Of a stretch of 25,903 bases of DNA, positions 8,691-17,650 are shown piece after piece; the stretch's first letter is position 1; each line of letters opens with the position of its first letter. Source of the DNA: Vibrio tasmaniensis 1F-187 (GTDB lineage Bacteria; Pseudomonadota; Gammaproteobacteria; Enterobacterales; Vibrionaceae); contig NZ_AJZM02000063.1 of NCBI RefSeq assembly GCF_000272405.2, forward strand, positions 1-25,903. The letters are read 5' to 3'. Made by a program: the position numbers and the translations under genes. Below the pieces are notes generated by a model. The model was not told where the DNA came from. It worked only from the letters and a program-made list of their open reading frames with translations, and searched no databases.

Positions 8691-8723
8691 AAAAAAAAGG
8701 AGGTAATTGCTTACCTCCTTTTT
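8691..8723 (-). terminator. Intrinsic terminator after clpX
   Basis: A perfect 13-base-pair inverted repeat (8694-8706 with 8711-8723) has a TTGC loop and core GGAGGTAA/TTACCTCC. On the minus strand it ends in a run of eight Ts (8691-8698). It lies about 30 bases beyond the clpX stop and directly before the lon promoter. The A/T symmetry would let it act in both directions. Confidence 0.9.
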
Positions 8724-8751
8724 CAATTTGAGTGTGTAGTCTTAAAAAGAC

Positions 8752-10032
8752 CTACTCTGCAACAGCTGCTTGGTTATCTGAGTTGCTGTAAATCAATAGT
8801 GGTTCTGACTCACCATTAATTACCGACTCATCAATCACAACCTTGCTTACATCAGTTGAAGATGGCAGTTCGTACATAGTTTCTAGTAGAACACCTTCCA
8901 AGATAGAGCGTAGACCACGAGCACCCGTTTTACGGTTCATTGCTTTCTTCGCAATTGCGCGTAGGGCGTCTTCACGGAATTCTAACTCTGTATCCTCAAG
9001 CTCAAATAATGCAGCGTACTGTTTTGTCAGTGCATTCTTTGGCTCACAAAGGATTTGGATTAGCGCTTCTTCATCAAGCTCTGTCAGTGTTGTTGTAACA
9101 GGTAGACGACCAATGAATTCTGGAATCAAACCATACTTCACTAGATCTTCAGGTTCTACTTGAGTGAACAGTTCACCGATAGTTTTGGTTTCGTCTTTTG
9201 AACGCACTTCTGCGCCAAAGCCGATACCTGAACCTGTTTCTACACGTTGCTCAATCACTTTATCTAGGCCGGCAAACGCACCACCACAGATAAATAGGAT
9301 CTTAGACGTGTCCACTTGCAAGAACTCTTGCTGTGGATGCTTACGACCACCTTGAGGTGGAACTGAAGCTACTGTACCTTCAACAAGTTTTAATAGAGCT
9401 TGCTGTACACCTTCACCAGACACGTCACGCGTGATCGATGGGTTTTCAGCTTTACGAGAAATCTTATCGATTTCATCGATGTAAACAATGCCGCGTTCCG
9501 CTTTCGCTACGTCGTAATCACATTTCTGAAGCAACTTCTGGATGATGTTTTCAACATCTTCGCCTACATAACCCGCTTCGGTTAGTGTTGTTGCATCTGC
9601 CATTGTGAAAGGAACGTCTAGGAAACGAGCCAGTGTTTCAGCCAGTAGGGTTTTACCACTACCAGTAGGACCAATAAGAAGAATGTTACTCTTACCGAGC
9701 TCTACGCCTTCAGCCGTCGTATCACCATTACGTAAACGCTTGTAGTGGTTATATACTGCAACTGCTAGCACTTTTTTCGCGTATTCTTGACCGATTACAT
9801 AGTCGTCAAGATGCTCACGAATCTCACGCGGCGTTGGCAGCGATTCCGATTCTTTCTTTGGAAGAACATCTTTAATTTCTTCACGAATAATGTCGTTACA
9901 AAGATCGACACATTCATCACAAATGTAAACAGAAGGACCTGCGATTAACTTGCGAACTTCGTGCTGGCTTTTGCCACAGAAAGAGCAGTAAAGCAATTTA
10001 CCGCTACCACCCTCTTTGCTTTTATCTGTCAT
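8752..10032 (-). CDS. clpX: ClpX, ATP-binding unfoldase subunit of the ClpXP protease
   Basis: AAA+ unfoldase that recognises tagged substrates and feeds them into ClpP. The 426 residues contain a four-cysteine zinc-binding domain (C16, C19, C38, C41), Walker A GPTGSGKT (121-128), pore loop GYVG (154-157), Walker B IVYIDEID (182-189) and RKH loop (230-232). The IGF loop (270-272) docks on ClpP, and a C-terminal sensor-2 region ([10 protein letters not shown]) is present. All elements needed for ClpP partnership are intact. It follows clpP by 81 bases with ribosome site AAGAGGT before the ATG, consistent with a clpPX operon ending at the terminator beyond its stop. Confidence 0.98.
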   Translation of the reverse strand: MTDKSKEGGSGKLLYCSFCGKSQHEVRKLIAGPSVYICDECVDLCNDIIREEIKDVLPKKESESLPTPREIREHLDDYVIGQEYAKKVLAVAVYNHYKRLRNGDTTAEGVELGKSNILLIGPTGSGKTLLAETLARFLDVPFTMADATTLTEAGYVGEDVENIIQKLLQKCDYDVAKAERGIVYIDEIDKISRKAENPSITRDVSGEGVQQALLKLVEGTVASVPPQGGRKHPQQEFLQVDTSKILFICGGAFAGLDKVIEQRVETGSGIGFGAEVRSKDETKTIGELFTQVEPEDLVKYGLIPEFIGRLPVTTTLTELDEEALIQILCEPKNALTKQYAALFELEDTELEFREDALRAIAKKAMNRKTGARGLRSILEGVLLETMYELPSSTDVSKVVIDESVINGESEPLLIYSNSDNQAAVAE

Positions 10033-10113
10033 TCGCTAACCTCTTAGCCTTTACTCTCTATGTTTGAGTGTATATCAATTTGAATCACTTTGCGTTAAAC
10101 AATTGCCCTGCAA

Positions 10114-10740
10114 TTATTGACCGCGGTGATTAAGAACTGAATCCACCAAACCGTATTCTACAGCCTGATCAGCAGACATGAAATTGTCACGATCTGTATC
10201 ACGCTCAACAACCTCTAGAGGCTGACCTGTGTGCTCTGCCAATAGTTTGTTTAGCTTTTGCTTGATCGTTAGGATCTCTTGCGCGTGAATTTGAATATCA
10301 GACGCTTGGCCTTGGAAGCCGCCAAGTGGCTGGTGAATCATTACACGTGAGTTTGGAAGCACGTGACGCTTACCCGGAGTACCACCCGCTAGTAAGAATG
10401 CACCCATAGAGCAAGCTTGACCCATACATACGGTGCTCACGTTTGGCTTGATGAACTGCATTGTATCATAGATAGACATGCCCGCTGTTACGCTACCGCC
10501 AGGTGAGTTGATGTAAAGATAGATATCTTTGTCTGGGTTTTCTGATTCCAAGAAAAGCAGTTGAGCCACGACAAGATTTGCCATGTGGTCTTCCACTTGA
10601 CCTGTTAAGAAAATGATACGTTCTTTTAATAGACGAGAATAAATATCGTAAGAACGTTCACCACGGGAAGTCTGTTCAACCACCATAGGAACTAGTGCGT
10701 CCATAATCGATGGCATTGTATTTTTTTCTTGGTAGCTCAT
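10114..10740 (-). CDS. clpP: ClpP, proteolytic subunit of Clp proteases
   Basis: Self-compartmentalised serine protease that forms 14-mers and works with ClpX or ClpA. The 208 residues align with E. coli ClpP (207). The catalytic triad is S111 (GQACSMGAF), H136 (MIHQPLGG) and D185 (DTDRDNF), in precursor numbering, equal to 97/122/171 of the mature E. coli enzyme. A short propeptide before residue 15 is expected to be cleaved. A cysteine precedes the active serine where E. coli has alanine; I judge this to be ordinary variation. It is followed closely by clpX. AGGGAC about 10 bases before the ATG is the likely ribosome site. Confidence 0.98.
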
Positions 10741-10753
10741 ATTCTTATGTCCC

Positions 10754-10790
10754 TAAAATAAATGGCCCGAATGATTAAATCATACGGACC
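10754..10790 (-). terminator. Probable terminator or attenuator between tig and clpP
   Basis: An imperfect 13-base inverted repeat (10764-10776 with 10778-10790; 11 of 13 positions pair) is followed on the minus strand by the U-rich stretch ATTTATTTTA (10754-10763). It lies about 55 bases after the tig stop and only about 14 bases ahead of the clpP ATG. It may end the tig transcript or act as an attenuator in the clpP leader. The one-base centre means the inner A/T pairs must open to form the loop. Confidence 0.55.
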
Positions 10791-10805
10791 ATTGTTAGCA
10801 GAATT

Positions 10806-10822
10806 GTTGACCGTACGTCAAC
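10806..10822. promoter_or_regulatory. Palindrome overlapping a possible clpP promoter
   Basis: GTTGAC-CGTAC-GTCAAC is an inverted repeat of 6 bp arms around 5 bases. On the minus strand its first half supplies a -35-like TTGACG, and TAACAA lies 18 bases further on as a weak -10 for clpP. This could be an operator over the clpP promoter or a chance palindrome. No regulator is assigned. Confidence 0.3.
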
Positions 10823-10845
10823 CTTCTACGTCAGATATTACTATA

Positions 10846-12144
10846 TTAAGCAGGTTGCTGATTCATTAGCTCGTTGAAGCTAACTTCTTTATCAGAAACT
10901 TGAGCTTTAGCGATGATTGCATCAATAGCTTGCTCTTCTAGAGCAACATTGCGCATGTTGTTCATCATTTGCTCGTTTTGCTCGTAGTAAGCAATAACTT
11001 CTGTTGGATCTTCGTATGCTGTAGCCATCTCTTCGATGATAGCTTTAACTTTCTCGTCATCAGCTTTTAGCTCTTCAGTCTTGATTACTTCACCAAGAAG
11101 AAGACCTACAACTACGCGACGTTTAGCTTGCTCTTCGAACAGCTCACGTGGAAGTTGGTCAGCAGCTTCAGTGTTACCACCGAAACGTTGAGCAGCTTGT
11201 TGACGTAGAACACCGATCTCTTGATCGATTAGAGCAGAAGGTACGTCGATGTTGTTTTCGTTAACTAGACCGTCGATTGCTTGCTCTTTGATGCGGTTCT
11301 TAACAGCTTGCTTAAGCTCACGCTCCATGTTCTTACGAACTTCAGCTTTAAGGCCTTCAACGCCTTCAGCTGCGCCGAACTTAGAAACGAATTCTTCGTT
11401 TAGTTCTGGAAGCTCACGAGCTTCAACTTTGTTCAGCTTGATAGAGAACTTAGCAGCTTTACCTTTTAGGTTTTCAGCGTGGTAATCTTCTGGGAAGTTT
11501 ACTTCGATTTCGAATTCCATACCTGCTGTTTTACCAACGATACCGTCTTCAAAACCAGGGATCATGCGACCAGCGCCCATCTCTAGTGGGAAGTTCTCAG
11601 CTTTGCCGCCTTCAAACTCTTCACCGTCGATAGAACCAACGAAGTCGATAGTTGCACGAGAACCAGCGTCAGCAGCAGCTTCAACTTCAGTCCAAGTCGC
11701 TTGTTGCTTACGTAGAGTTTCGATCATCTCTTCAACGTCAGCTTCTTTAACTTCTACTGCTGGTTTTTCAACAGTGATGTTTTCTAGACCTTTCAGCTCA
11801 ACTTCTGGGTAAACTTCAAAAGTTGCGTTGAATACTAGGTCAGCGCCTTCGTTGTTTTCAACTGGTGCGAAAGTAGGTGCGCCAGCTGGGTTGATTTTCT
11901 CTTTAACGATCGCTTCGATGAAGTGACGTTGCATTACTTCGCCCATCACGTCTTGACGTACTGCTTTGCCGTACATTTTAGCAACCATCTTCATTGGCAC
12001 TTTGCCTTTACGGAAGCCATCGAAACGACGGTTTTTCGCGATGTTGCGTAGTTCAGCTGTAACTGCATCTTCGATGTTAGCAGCAGGAACAGTAATATTA
12101 AGACGGCGCTCTAGGCCTTCTAGCGTTTCAACAGTAACTTGCAT
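10846..12144 (-). CDS. tig: Trigger factor (ribosome-associated chaperone and prolyl isomerase)
   Basis: Binds ribosomal protein L23 at the exit tunnel and helps nascent chains fold. The 432 residues match E. coli trigger factor (432). The ribosome-binding signature GFRKGKVP is at 43-50. The FKBP-type isomerase domain spans about 150-245 ([19 protein letters not shown] ... [12 protein letters not shown]), followed by the helical C-terminal chaperone domain. The ATG has GAGG seven bases upstream. The codon pattern (repeated GAA, GTT, AAA codons and few rare ones) fits a highly expressed gene. It stands first in the tig-clpP-clpX order. A small hairpin (12164-12169 with 12174-12179) lies in its leader just upstream of the ribosome site. 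Confidence 0.98.
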   Translation of the reverse strand: MQVTVETLEGLERRLNITVPAANIEDAVTAELRNIAKNRRFDGFRKGKVPMKMVAKMYGKAVRQDVMGEVMQRHFIEAIVKEKINPAGAPTFAPVENNEGADLVFNATFEVYPEVELKGLENITVEKPAVEVKEADVEEMIETLRKQQATWTEVEAAADAGSRATIDFVGSIDGEEFEGGKAENFPLEMGAGRMIPGFEDGIVGKTAGMEFEIEVNFPEDYHAENLKGKAAKFSIKLNKVEARELPELNEEFVSKFGAAEGVEGLKAEVRKNMERELKQAVKNRIKEQAIDGLVNENNIDVPSALIDQEIGVLRQQAAQRFGGNTEAADQLPRELFEEQAKRRVVVGLLLGEVIKTEELKADDEKVKAIIEEMATAYEDPTEVIAYYEQNEQMMNNMRNVALEEQAIDAIIAKAQVSDKEVSFNELMNQQPA

Positions 12145-12784
12145 TATATAAACCTCAAAACTGGCTCAGTAATCTGAGCATATGAGCCGTAACTTAGCTT
12201 TAATTCAAAAGCCGACGTTGTTGGCTGCATCCTTGTGTAGTGCTCTATCCGAACACCTAATTTAAAATCGAGCATTGATGTCTGAATTGATTATTCAACC
12301 AAACACCAGACTAATCAGCGATATCTTCGTTCTTCACGCGTCGATTAAAACGCAATAAAGCTTGTTTTCGAAAACAAGAAAGGTATCTCCGATTAGCCTC
12401 AGGACAGAAATTTTAGACGCGACATTCTAGCGATCTGTTTAATCTCTGTCGAGCCGTTCACCTCTGCATGATGATGAATGCTCTAAATTCGTCCAACTAA
12501 ATGATACAAAAACGATCAAATCATCACTTAGCACAACAGAAATGGGGACAATAGCGACTTTTTCAAGGGAATCGAGGGCTTTTTTTGCTAAAAACCTTAA
12601 AAAGAGATCTTGCTCTTGTTTTACCCCTCAGAGTCGATAACTTTTTCAACAATCCCCGTTACAAACCCTTAACCTACATCCATCTGGCGACTGTCTACTT
12701 TCAGCAAACACTACCGCTATTTGCTACCATAAACGAGAGAAGACAGGCTTGATTATTTACCAAAGAAATGAGCGGAGAGCCTTC
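12145..12784. other. 640-base intergenic region between tig and dctB
   Basis: This region separates the divergent tig and dctB genes and must hold both promoters. I see no convincing ORF and no tRNA. Visible structures are the hairpin near tig (12164-12179), a GCCGAC/GTTGGC inverted repeat around 12211-12225, a perfect 18-base palindrome at 12361-12378, and a weak A/T-rich hairpin with T-tracts around 12600-12625. A T-run at 12582-12588 has no obvious stem before it. No promoter could be placed with confidence. Confidence 0.5.
12361..12378. repeat. Perfect 18-base palindrome
   Basis: CTTGTTTTCGAAAACAAG is fully self-complementary. It lies about 215 bases upstream of tig and 405 upstream of dctB. 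No T-run follows on either strand, so it is not a typical terminator. It could be an operator for a dimeric regulator. Confidence 0.5.
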
Positions 12785-14593
12785 ATGTTTCAAGCTTTGA
12801 GAATCCCAATCCTATTAATGGCCACATACAGTTTACTAATGGTGTTCGGCGGTCATTGGGTGTGGAACACAAGCCATGAAAGTTTGTTAAATGATCATCA
12901 ATCTAAGCTAGACCGATTTTCGGTTCATATTTCAAGCCAACTCGACAAGTTCGCGCACATTCCCGAGCTGCTTTCAAAAGACAAAGAGTTGGTCGATGCT
13001 CTTCACTCTCCAAGTAACTCTGCGCAAATCGAACTCACCAATCGCTACCTAGAACACGTAAACTCGGTGATTCAAGCATCGGACACCTATCTGTTAGATA
13101 GCATTGGCACCACCATAGCAGCCAGTAACTGGAATCTACCGCGTTCTTTTATTCGGCGAAATTTCGCTTTCCGTCCCTACTTTCAAGAAGCGATTCTTGG
13201 CAATGAAAATCAATATTTTGCGCTAGGTTCAACCTCTGGGAAACGAGGCTATTATTATTCTTACCCCGTCGCCTATGCCGCCGAGATTATTGGCGTCATT
13301 GTCGTAAAGATGGATTTATCGCTGATTGAAGCAAGTTGGAAAGGCAAACAGAGTTTTTTTGTTGCTGACGATAAAGACCAGATCGTATTTATGTCGAGTA
13401 ATCCTGAGTGGCTGTTCAAAAGCCTTCAACCATTAAGCGAAGAACAACACACTCAAATTCAAGAAAGCAGGCAGTATCTCGATACAAAAATAGAAAGCCT
13501 GCACTTCTCCGGTGACTTAGAGAGTGCTACTAGCAATATTGAGTCTCCCCACAAGCTCGTCCAAGAGCAGTTCTTTAACTCCTCACGCTTCCTAGCCGAG
13601 CCAAAACTCACCATACGAGTATTTTCTCCGACCCACTTAGTTTGGTGGGACTTGGTTGCTTACCTTGTGGTTTTGAGCCTTATTTTTGCGATTATTTATC
13701 TAACGATGCAACTCAATCACCATCGACAACAAAGACGAGCTCAGATAGACAGACTGCAATCCGAAGCCAAGCAAAAGCTAGAATTTCAAGTGCTTGAACG
13801 AACATCAGAGTTGCATGTCGAGATTAAGCACCGAATCGAAACTGAACATGTACTGAGGCAGACACAAGACGAACTCATCCAAGCCGCCAAACTGGCAGTG
13901 TTGGGGCAAATGTCAGCAAGCATCAGCCATGAACTGAATAACCCGCTTGCTGCGATTCGCAGTTATGCCGACAACGGCCGACTGTTTCTTGCCAAAGAAA
14001 AAACCGAGCGTGTCGATGACAACCTATCGCGAATCTCGGCGCTCACTGACCGTATGGCTAAGATAAGCCACCAGCTTCGTTCCTTTGCAAAGAAATCCAC
14101 TGCGGAAGAGCTGCACACGTTACAGATACTGCCAGTATTGCACTCGTCAAAAGAACTGATGAAACCACAACTCAAGAGTGAACGAGTAAAGGTCAACGAA
14201 CTTCCTGAAACCTTTGATGCTTGCGTGCTCGCCAACGCCATTCAATTGGAACAAGTGATCATTAATTTGCTGACTAACGCGATTCAGGCGATGGAACAAC
14301 AAGACGACAAACAATTAGCTATTCTGTTAGAGATTAGGAAGCCCGACCATCAACAAGCCAAGACCTTGCTGATTCATGTCGATGACAATGGTCCAGGCTT
14401 CACCTCCCCTTCTAACGGAAATTTTTTTGAACCCTTCCATACCACCAAGAAAAATGGACTTGGACTTGGGCTATCGATTTCTCAACAAATAATCAGCGGA
14501 ATAAATGGCAAGCTCGTTACCGGTAGTAGCCCTCAAGGCGGGGCTCGATTTAGTATCGAGTTACCCATAGTTCCAACAAAAGAATCAGATTAG
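12785..14593 (+). CDS. dctB: C4-dicarboxylate sensor histidine kinase DctB
   Basis: Inner-membrane sensor that phosphorylates DctD in response to C4-dicarboxylates. With the ATG at 12785 (GGAGAG at 12774-12779), the protein has 602 residues. Membrane helices lie at about 6-24 and 290-309. Between them is a periplasmic double-PAS sensor with the DctB-type ligand stretch NWNLPRSFIRRNFAFRPYF and STSGKRGYYYSYPV. A coiled linker follows, then the dimerisation/phosphoacceptor motif with H382 (SASISHELNNPLAAIR). The ATPase domain carries an N box (QLEQVIINLLTNAIQ), G1 (DDNGPGF) and G2 (NGLGLGLSI). A TTG 36 bases upstream could extend the protein but lacks a ribosome site. dctD follows 60 bases later on the same strand. 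Confidence 0.92.
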   Translation: MFQALRIPILLMATYSLLMVFGGHWVWNTSHESLLNDHQSKLDRFSVHISSQLDKFAHIPELLSKDKELVDALHSPSNSAQIELTNRYLEHVNSVIQASDTYLLDSIGTTIAASNWNLPRSFIRRNFAFRPYFQEAILGNENQYFALGSTSGKRGYYYSYPVAYAAEIIGVIVVKMDLSLIEASWKGKQSFFVADDKDQIVFMSSNPEWLFKSLQPLSEEQHTQIQESRQYLDTKIESLHFSGDLESATSNIESPHKLVQEQFFNSSRFLAEPKLTIRVFSPTHLVWWDLVAYLVVLSLIFAIIYLTMQLNHHRQQRRAQIDRLQSEAKQKLEFQVLERTSELHVEIKHRIETEHVLRQTQDELIQAAKLAVLGQMSASISHELNNPLAAIRSYADNGRLFLAKEKTERVDDNLSRISALTDRMAKISHQLRSFAKKSTAEELHTLQILPVLHSSKELMKPQLKSERVKVNELPETFDACVLANAIQLEQVIINLLTNAIQAMEQQDDKQLAILLEIRKPDHQQAKTLLIHVDDNGPGFTSPSNGNFFEPFHTTKKNGLGLGLSISQQIISGINGKLVTGSSPQGGARFSIELPIVPTKESD

Positions 14594-14653
14594 TCGCTAA
14601 GCAAACCAGTACACCTTCACCAACAATAAAAATAAAAGATTAAAGGAATAACT

Positions 14654-16003
14654 ATGTGTCACGTCTATTTCATTGATGATGAATCCGATCTGAGAATGGC
14701 TATTGAACAGAGCTTTGAGCTCGCCGATATTGATGCCGAATTCTTTCCCGATGCGGAGTCTGCTCTGCTCGCGATTCAAGAAAACGGCTTACCTCACGTG
14801 ATCATCACTGATATCTGTCTACCAGGTCTATCCGGGCATGATCTGCTCAACACCGTGATGCACAAAGACAAAGAGATCCCCGTGATTATGATTACTGGTC
14901 ACGGCGATATTTCGATGGCTGTACAAGCGATCCAAGATGGCGCCTATGACTTCATCGAAAAGCCGTTCGCCAATGAACGTCTAATCGAAACCACCAAACG
15001 AGCAATAGAAAAACGTCAACTCACACTCGAGAATCTTGAATTGAAGCGCTCTTTAAAGGCCAGTAAAGCGCTTGGGCCGAGAATCATTGGTGACACGCAA
15101 TCAATGACCGACCTGCGTTCTATCATCACTCATGTGGCAGATACTAACGCTGACATTTTACTCTTTGGTGAAACTGGCACAGGCAAAGAGTTGGTCGCAC
15201 GCTCTCTACATGAACAAAGCAGCCGGCGAGAACAAAACTTCGTCGCCGTCAATTGCGGTGCGGTACCTGAAAACCTGATAGAGAGTGAACTGTATGGTCA
15301 TGAGAAAGGTGCGTTCACTGGCGCAGAAAGCAAGCGAGTGGGTAAATTTGAATTTGCTCAAGGCGGAACTCTATTCTTAGATGAAATTGAGTCCATGCCG
15401 ATGCAGGCACAAATTCGCCTGTTGCGCGTCTTACAAGAGCGCGTTATTGAAAGGGTTGGCTCAAACGGTTTAGTGCCTCTCGATATTCGAGTAATCGCCG
15501 CAACCAAAGTCGACCTAAAGAAGGCGGCTGAAGAAGGCGTTTTCCGCCAAGACCTCTATTATCGACTCAACGTTGTCACCTTGGATTTACCGCCGTTAAG
15601 AAGCCGTCAAGAAGATATCCCAGCACTCTTCCACCACTTCTTACTGGTCGCTGCTGCACGTTATGGCAAGACAGCACCAGCACTTCCACAAAAGGAGCTG
15701 CACGCGCTTTTAGCCCATGATTGGCCGGGAAATGTACGAGAATTGCGTAATACAGCTGAGCGGTTTGTACTTTTAGGTAAGCTTTCTCACTTATCAGACA
15801 ACACCAATCAAGTCACTCAAGAACTGTCTTTGGCAGAACTGGTGTCTGACTTTGAGAAAAACACGTTAAAACAAGCACTTATTGAATGTAATGGCAGTAT
15901 TAAACAGACTATGGATAGACTGCAACTTCCACGTAAAACCCTCTACGATAAAATGCAAAAACACCAACTAGTTAAAGAGTCATACCGACAGAGCGAAAAC
16001 TAA
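14654..16003 (+). CDS. dctD: C4-dicarboxylate response regulator DctD (sigma-54 activator)
   Basis: NtrC-class activator expected to switch on dctPQM with RNA polymerase-sigma-54. The 449 residues have a receiver domain (phospho-acceptor D53 in ITDICLPG, K103 in EKPF) and an AAA+ domain. Walker A GETGTGKE is at 172-179, the sigma-54-contacting GAFTGA loop at 219-224 and Walker B LFLDEIE just after 240. A C-terminal Fis-type helix-turn-helix covers about 400-440 ([24 protein letters not shown]). All functional residues are intact. AAAGGA lies 6-7 bases before the ATG. The visible sigma-54 promoter and upstream repeats before dctP, 3.5 kb away, are its likely target. Confidence 0.93.
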   Translation: MCHVYFIDDESDLRMAIEQSFELADIDAEFFPDAESALLAIQENGLPHVIITDICLPGLSGHDLLNTVMHKDKEIPVIMITGHGDISMAVQAIQDGAYDFIEKPFANERLIETTKRAIEKRQLTLENLELKRSLKASKALGPRIIGDTQSMTDLRSIITHVADTNADILLFGETGTGKELVARSLHEQSSRREQNFVAVNCGAVPENLIESELYGHEKGAFTGAESKRVGKFEFAQGGTLFLDEIESMPMQAQIRLLRVLQERVIERVGSNGLVPLDIRVIAATKVDLKKAAEEGVFRQDLYYRLNVVTLDLPPLRSRQEDIPALFHHFLLVAAARYGKTAPALPQKELHALLAHDWPGNVRELRNTAERFVLLGKLSHLSDNTNQVTQELSLAELVSDFEKNTLKQALIECNGSIKQTMDRLQLPRKTLYDKMQKHQLVKESYRQSEN

Positions 16004-16080
16004 ATTAAATTTGGGAGCAAGATCACCTATACTTATTTCACAACAGGATGTTATGCAACCAAGGTGGTAAGGAGGTCATT

Positions 16081-16254
16081 ATGGGTGAGAAAACAAAAGT
16101 TCCCTCGATCACCGATACGTTTGAAATTGACGGTATTTTTTACACTGACAATCATGTCAACTTAGACACGCCAGAATTAGAGGCAAAAAGAGCGCTGTAT
16201 GAGCAGATTGATTCAGGTTCTAGATATGGCAAGATTATCGATGAGGAGGTTTAA
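16081..16254 (+). CDS. Small acidic protein of unknown function
   Basis: I do not recognise this 57-residue protein (MGEKTKVPSITDTFEIDG...). It is acidic, has no membrane helix or signal peptide, no cysteines, and contains a motif-like centre IDGIFYTDNHVNLDTPELEAKR. The ATG at 16081 is favoured because an almost ideal ribosome site, TAAGGAGGT (16068-16076), sits four bases upstream. An in-frame ATG at 16048 would place that site inside the gene. The strong ribosome site and amino-acid make-up argue for a real gene. It follows dctD by 77 bases on the same strand and converges with dctM, so it may be part of the dctBD transcript. Its stop codon lies in the loop of a hairpin. Confidence 0.7.
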   Translation: MGEKTKVPSITDTFEIDGIFYTDNHVNLDTPELEAKRALYEQIDSGSRYGKIIDEEV

Positions 16255-16265
16255 CCCTCCTCATC
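16240..16265. terminator. Hairpin between convergent dctD-side and dctM transcripts
   Basis: GATGAGGAGG (16240-16249) pairs perfectly with CCTCCTCATC (16256-16265) around a six-base loop containing the stop codon of the small gene. Neither side has a long T-run (ACTTCGTTGTT on the right), so terminator strength is uncertain. Its place between two converging transcripts suggests a shared two-way terminator. Confidence 0.55.
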
Positions 16266-16286
16266 ACTTCGTTGTTACTTCACTAT

Positions 16287-17648
16287 CTACTTAGTGATGA
16301 TCTCAGGCCCCATCAAGGTAGTCGGTAACCATGTTGATACCCAAGGTACGTAAGTTACGATAATCAAGAACAAGAACATCACGCCAACCCACGGCAACGC
16401 TGCTTTTACCACGTTCATCATCGACATCTTGGCAACCCCGGCAGTCACAAACAAATTAAGCCCAACAGGCGGCGTTATCATCCCTATCTCCATGTTCACC
16501 ACCATCATGATACCTAGGTGAATTGGGTCGATGCCCAGTGCAATTGCAATAGGGAATACCAACGGCGCAACGATGATCAGCAAGCCTGATGGCTCCATGA
16601 ACTGCCCACCAATCAAGAGTAGAACGTTCACCACAATCAAGAAGGTGATCGGCCCTAAACCTGCAGACAACATGGATTCCGTGATCATCTGAGGAATGCG
16701 CTCCTCTGTCAGTACATGCTTAAGAATCAGAGCATTGGCAATGATAAACAACAACATGATGGTCAGCTTACCCGCATCATAGAGCGTGTCTTTGGTGTCT
16801 TTATGGAAAAACGTTTGGAACACTTTCACCAAAGCAGGCTTCGTATTTTTCTTGTCCGCAAACGGCCCCATATCTTTGTAGATAAAGTTGGCAATGAAGA
16901 ACGCGTAAACCGCTGCAACAGCCGCCGCTTCTGTCGGAGTAAAGATACCTCCGTAGATACCACCTAAAATGATAACAATCAGCAACAAGCCCCAGCTCGC
17001 ATCCTTCGCGGCCGCGAACATCTCACCCCAGCCCACAAATGGCTGTGCAGGAATTTTCTTAATACGTGCTGCAATGTAGATAGCTATCATCAACATCACA
17101 CCCGCCAACAGACCAGGAATCACGCCGCCTAAGAACATACGACCGACAGATACATCCGTCGCCGCAGCGTAAACCACCATAACGATGGATGGTGGAATCA
17201 AGATACCCAAAGTACCCGCGTTACAGATAACCCCTGCCGCGAACTCTTTTGTGTAGCCGTTTTTGATCATACCCGCGATAACAATACTACCGATTGCCAC
17301 TACCGTTGCTGGAGACGATCCAGATAACGCTGCGAACATCATACATGCCACAACCGACGCCATCGCTAAACCGCCGCGGAACCAGCCGACCATTGCGATA
17401 GCAAAACGGATAATACGTTTCGCCACACCCCCAGTGGACATGAAGCTAGAGGCCAAGATAAAGAAAGGGATCGCTAAGAGTGTGTAGTGGCCTGCAAATG
17501 CGTTGAACAACGTTTGTGCAACCGAAGCTAGTGACGCATCAGAGTGCATCAACAAGAATATAACGCTCGATAAACCAAGGGAAATCGCAATTGGTACACC
17601 GACCAACATGAAAGCAATTACCATTAAAAATAGAAATAACATTGCCAT
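16287..17648 (-). CDS. dctM: TRAP transporter large permease DctM
   Basis: Inner-membrane subunit that uses the sodium gradient to import the C4-dicarboxylate delivered by DctP. The 453 residues are almost entirely hydrophobic helices (about 12 to 13). Family signatures ALSGSSPATVVAIGS (107-121) and GGIFTPTEAAAVAAVYAF (about 233-250) are present, and a GMITPPVGLNLFV stretch near the C-terminus is typical of the second scaffold half. The start lies two bases beyond the dctQ stop, with AAGGAAG inside the dctQ end as ribosome site, so translation is probably coupled to dctQ. Substrate (malate, succinate, fumarate) is inferred from the neighbouring DctBD regulators. Confidence 0.94.
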   Translation of the reverse strand: MAMLFLFLMVIAFMLVGVPIAISLGLSSVIFLLMHSDASLASVAQTLFNAFAGHYTLLAIPFFILASSFMSTGGVAKRIIRFAIAMVGWFRGGLAMASVVACMMFAALSGSSPATVVAIGSIVIAGMIKNGYTKEFAAGVICNAGTLGILIPPSIVMVVYAAATDVSVGRMFLGGVIPGLLAGVMLMIAIYIAARIKKIPAQPFVGWGEMFAAAKDASWGLLLIVIILGGIYGGIFTPTEAAAVAAVYAFFIANFIYKDMGPFADKKNTKPALVKVFQTFFHKDTKDTLYDAGKLTIMLLFIIANALILKHVLTEERIPQMITESMLSAGLGPITFLIVVNVLLLIGGQFMEPSGLLIIVAPLVFPIAIALGIDPIHLGIMMVVNMEIGMITPPVGLNLFVTAGVAKMSMMNVVKAALPWVGVMFLFLIIVTYVPWVSTWLPTTLMGPEIITK

Positions 17649-17650
17649 GA

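Noticed and set aside
9164..9585. Plus-strand frames opposite clpX
   Set aside because: They mirror highly conserved ClpX coding sequence with low-complexity Ser/Arg-rich translations; not genes.
10411..10431. Cysteine instead of alanine before the ClpP catalytic serine
   Set aside because: The triad S111/H136/D185 is intact and the change is conservative; likely ordinary Vibrio variation rather than altered function.
12582..12625. Possible small RNA terminator (T-run and weak AAGAG/CTCTT hairpin)
   Set aside because: The T-run has no stem before it and the hairpin is only five A/T-rich pairs; no promoter could be paired with it.
16716..16967. Plus-strand frame opposite dctM
   Set aside because: Opposite an intact permease gene, no ribosome site, no domain.
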